A DNA stretch of 7,089 bases from Methanoregula sp. (lineage in GTDB: Archaea > Halobacteriota > Methanomicrobia > Methanomicrobiales > Methanospirillaceae), in assembly GCF_002835825.1 (NCBI RefSeq), contig NZ_PIZH01000084.1, forward strand, positions 1-7,089, given 5' to 3'. The position numbers and the translations under genes are program-made. How positions within the stretch are numbered: the first letter of the stretch is position 1; each line of letters opens with the position of its first letter. The notes beneath the pieces are model-generated. The model saw only the letters and a program-made list of their open reading frames with translations. It did no database searches and was not told where the DNA came from. Shown here in pieces: positions 6,348 to 7,089 of this stretch.

Positions 6348-7089
6348 GTGAGCGGACCTGCAATTTTTATCGTCGAAGATGAGGCAATTGTTGCAAGCGA
6401 CATCAAAGAGACCTTGATCAGCCTCGGGTATACCGCTGCAGGAACGGCGAAATCCGGAGAACTTGCCCTTGAGAAGATCCAGCAGAACCTGCCGGACCTT
6501 GTCCTGATGGACATCCACCTTGCCGGGGAGATGGACGGCGTTGATACAGCGGGAAAAATCCACGCACTCTACGGGATCCCGGTCATCTACCTGACCGCCT
6601 ATGCCGATAAAGTCCTGCTCGAACGCGCGAAAGTGACAGAACCGTACGGGTATGTCGTCAAACCGTACGATGAACGCGAACTCCACTCCGTCATCGAGAT
6701 GGCCCTGTACAAGCACCGTATCGAGAGCGAGATCAAAAAACGCGATGCCATCCTATTTGCCGTCAGCTCCGCCGTGGAATGGCTCCTGCGGGTCTCCCGC
6801 AAGGGAGGCACGGTATCAGACAAAGTGCCGGAATTCGCTGCCTCCGACATCCGCGACATTCTTGAACCCATCGGCCTTGCGCTGGATGCTGGAGCCATCG
6901 GTATCTTCCAGGTCCGGACCTCCGGCCCGGCACCAGCCATCAGCATGCTCTACGAATGGGGGTGCCAGGAGTACCATTCTTGCCTCTTCAAACCGGAACT
7001 TAAGCAGTTCACCTTTGCAACCATGGGGCTGTCGCGGTGGGAGAGTCTCCTGAGAAGGGGTGAAGAGATCTCGGCAATCGTTTCAGCAC
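6348..7089 (+). CDS. Receiver (REC) protein with GAF-like domain, 3' partial
   Basis: The visible 247 residues begin with a canonical response-regulator receiver domain (about 4-120). The acidic pocket is Glu10-Asp11, the phosphoacceptor is Asp55 in 'LVLMDIHL', the switch residue is Thr83 in 'IYLTAY', and Lys105 lies in 'VVKPYD'. All are intact, so it should accept phosphate. A helical linker (about 121-150, 'KKRDAILFAVSSAVEWLL') leads into a region with the pattern of a GAF domain common in these kinases: 'ILEPIGLALDAGAIGIFQV', then 'YEWG', then 'LSRWESLLRRGEEISAIV'. The frame is open at the window edge, so a further PAS or kinase region may follow. No DNA-binding domain is seen. The GTG start directly follows the kinase 2 TGA with no gap, which implies tight coupling and a partner role for the two kinases. 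It could be a hybrid kinase rather than a terminal regulator. Confidence 0.88.
   Translation, partial: MSGPAIFIVEDEAIVASDIKETLISLGYTAAGTAKSGELALEKIQQNLPDLVLMDIHLAGEMDGVDTAGKIHALYGIPVIYLTAYADKVLLERAKVTEPYGYVVKPYDERELHSVIEMALYKHRIESEIKKRDAILFAVSSAVEWLLRVSRKGGTVSDKVPEFAASDIRDILEPIGLALDAGAIGIFQVRTSGPAPAISMLYEWGCQEYHSCLFKPELKQFTFATMGLSRWESLLRRGEEISAIVSA

Overview
The window holds one partial gene, two complete genes and a second partial gene, all on the + strand. It looks like accessory signal-transduction DNA from a methanogenic archaeon, most likely Methanomicrobiales (Methanoregula-like). That placement is an inference. It rests on long multi-PAS kinases with a HisKA_2-type transmitter, a receiver protein with no visible DNA-binding domain, moderately GC-rich codon use and clear Shine-Dalgarno signals. 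No marker gene is present to confirm it, and a bacterial source is not excluded.

Layout. Positions 1-75 are not genomic. They match, with errors, an Illumina Nextera adapter running inward from the flow-cell end: a T run, a P7-like segment, an index, the read-2 adapter and the transposase mosaic end. Genomic sequence starts at about 76. From 76 to 543 is the C-terminal half of an ABC-type substrate-binding protein (ABC_sub_bind/COG2984 type). After a leader of about 146 bases with no visible terminator or promoter come three closely packed genes. The first (690-3302) is a membrane histidine kinase with an extracytoplasmic dCache sensor, HAMP, two PAS domains and a HisKA_2/HATPase transmitter. 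The second (3315-6347) is a kinase with a four-helix membrane domain, five PAS domains and a closely related transmitter. The third (6348 to beyond the window end) has an N-terminal receiver domain followed by a GAF-like domain.

How they may work together. The substrate-binding protein could present a ligand to the dCache kinase outside the membrane. The second kinase would read the membrane or cytoplasm through its PAS domains, one of which carries a Cys/His cluster. Both kinases share nearly identical phosphoacceptor regions, and neither has its own receiver. They could therefore both phosphorylate Asp55 of the downstream receiver protein. This wiring is inferred from gene order and domain content, not shown directly.

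The most unusual points are the adapter remnant at the left edge, the single reading frame shared by all three signalling genes (broken only by two TGA codons at protein boundaries), the tandem transmitters that are about 60% identical over 232 ungapped residues, and the Cys/His-rich PAS domain. No RNA gene, CRISPR array, insertion sequence or integration site was seen.
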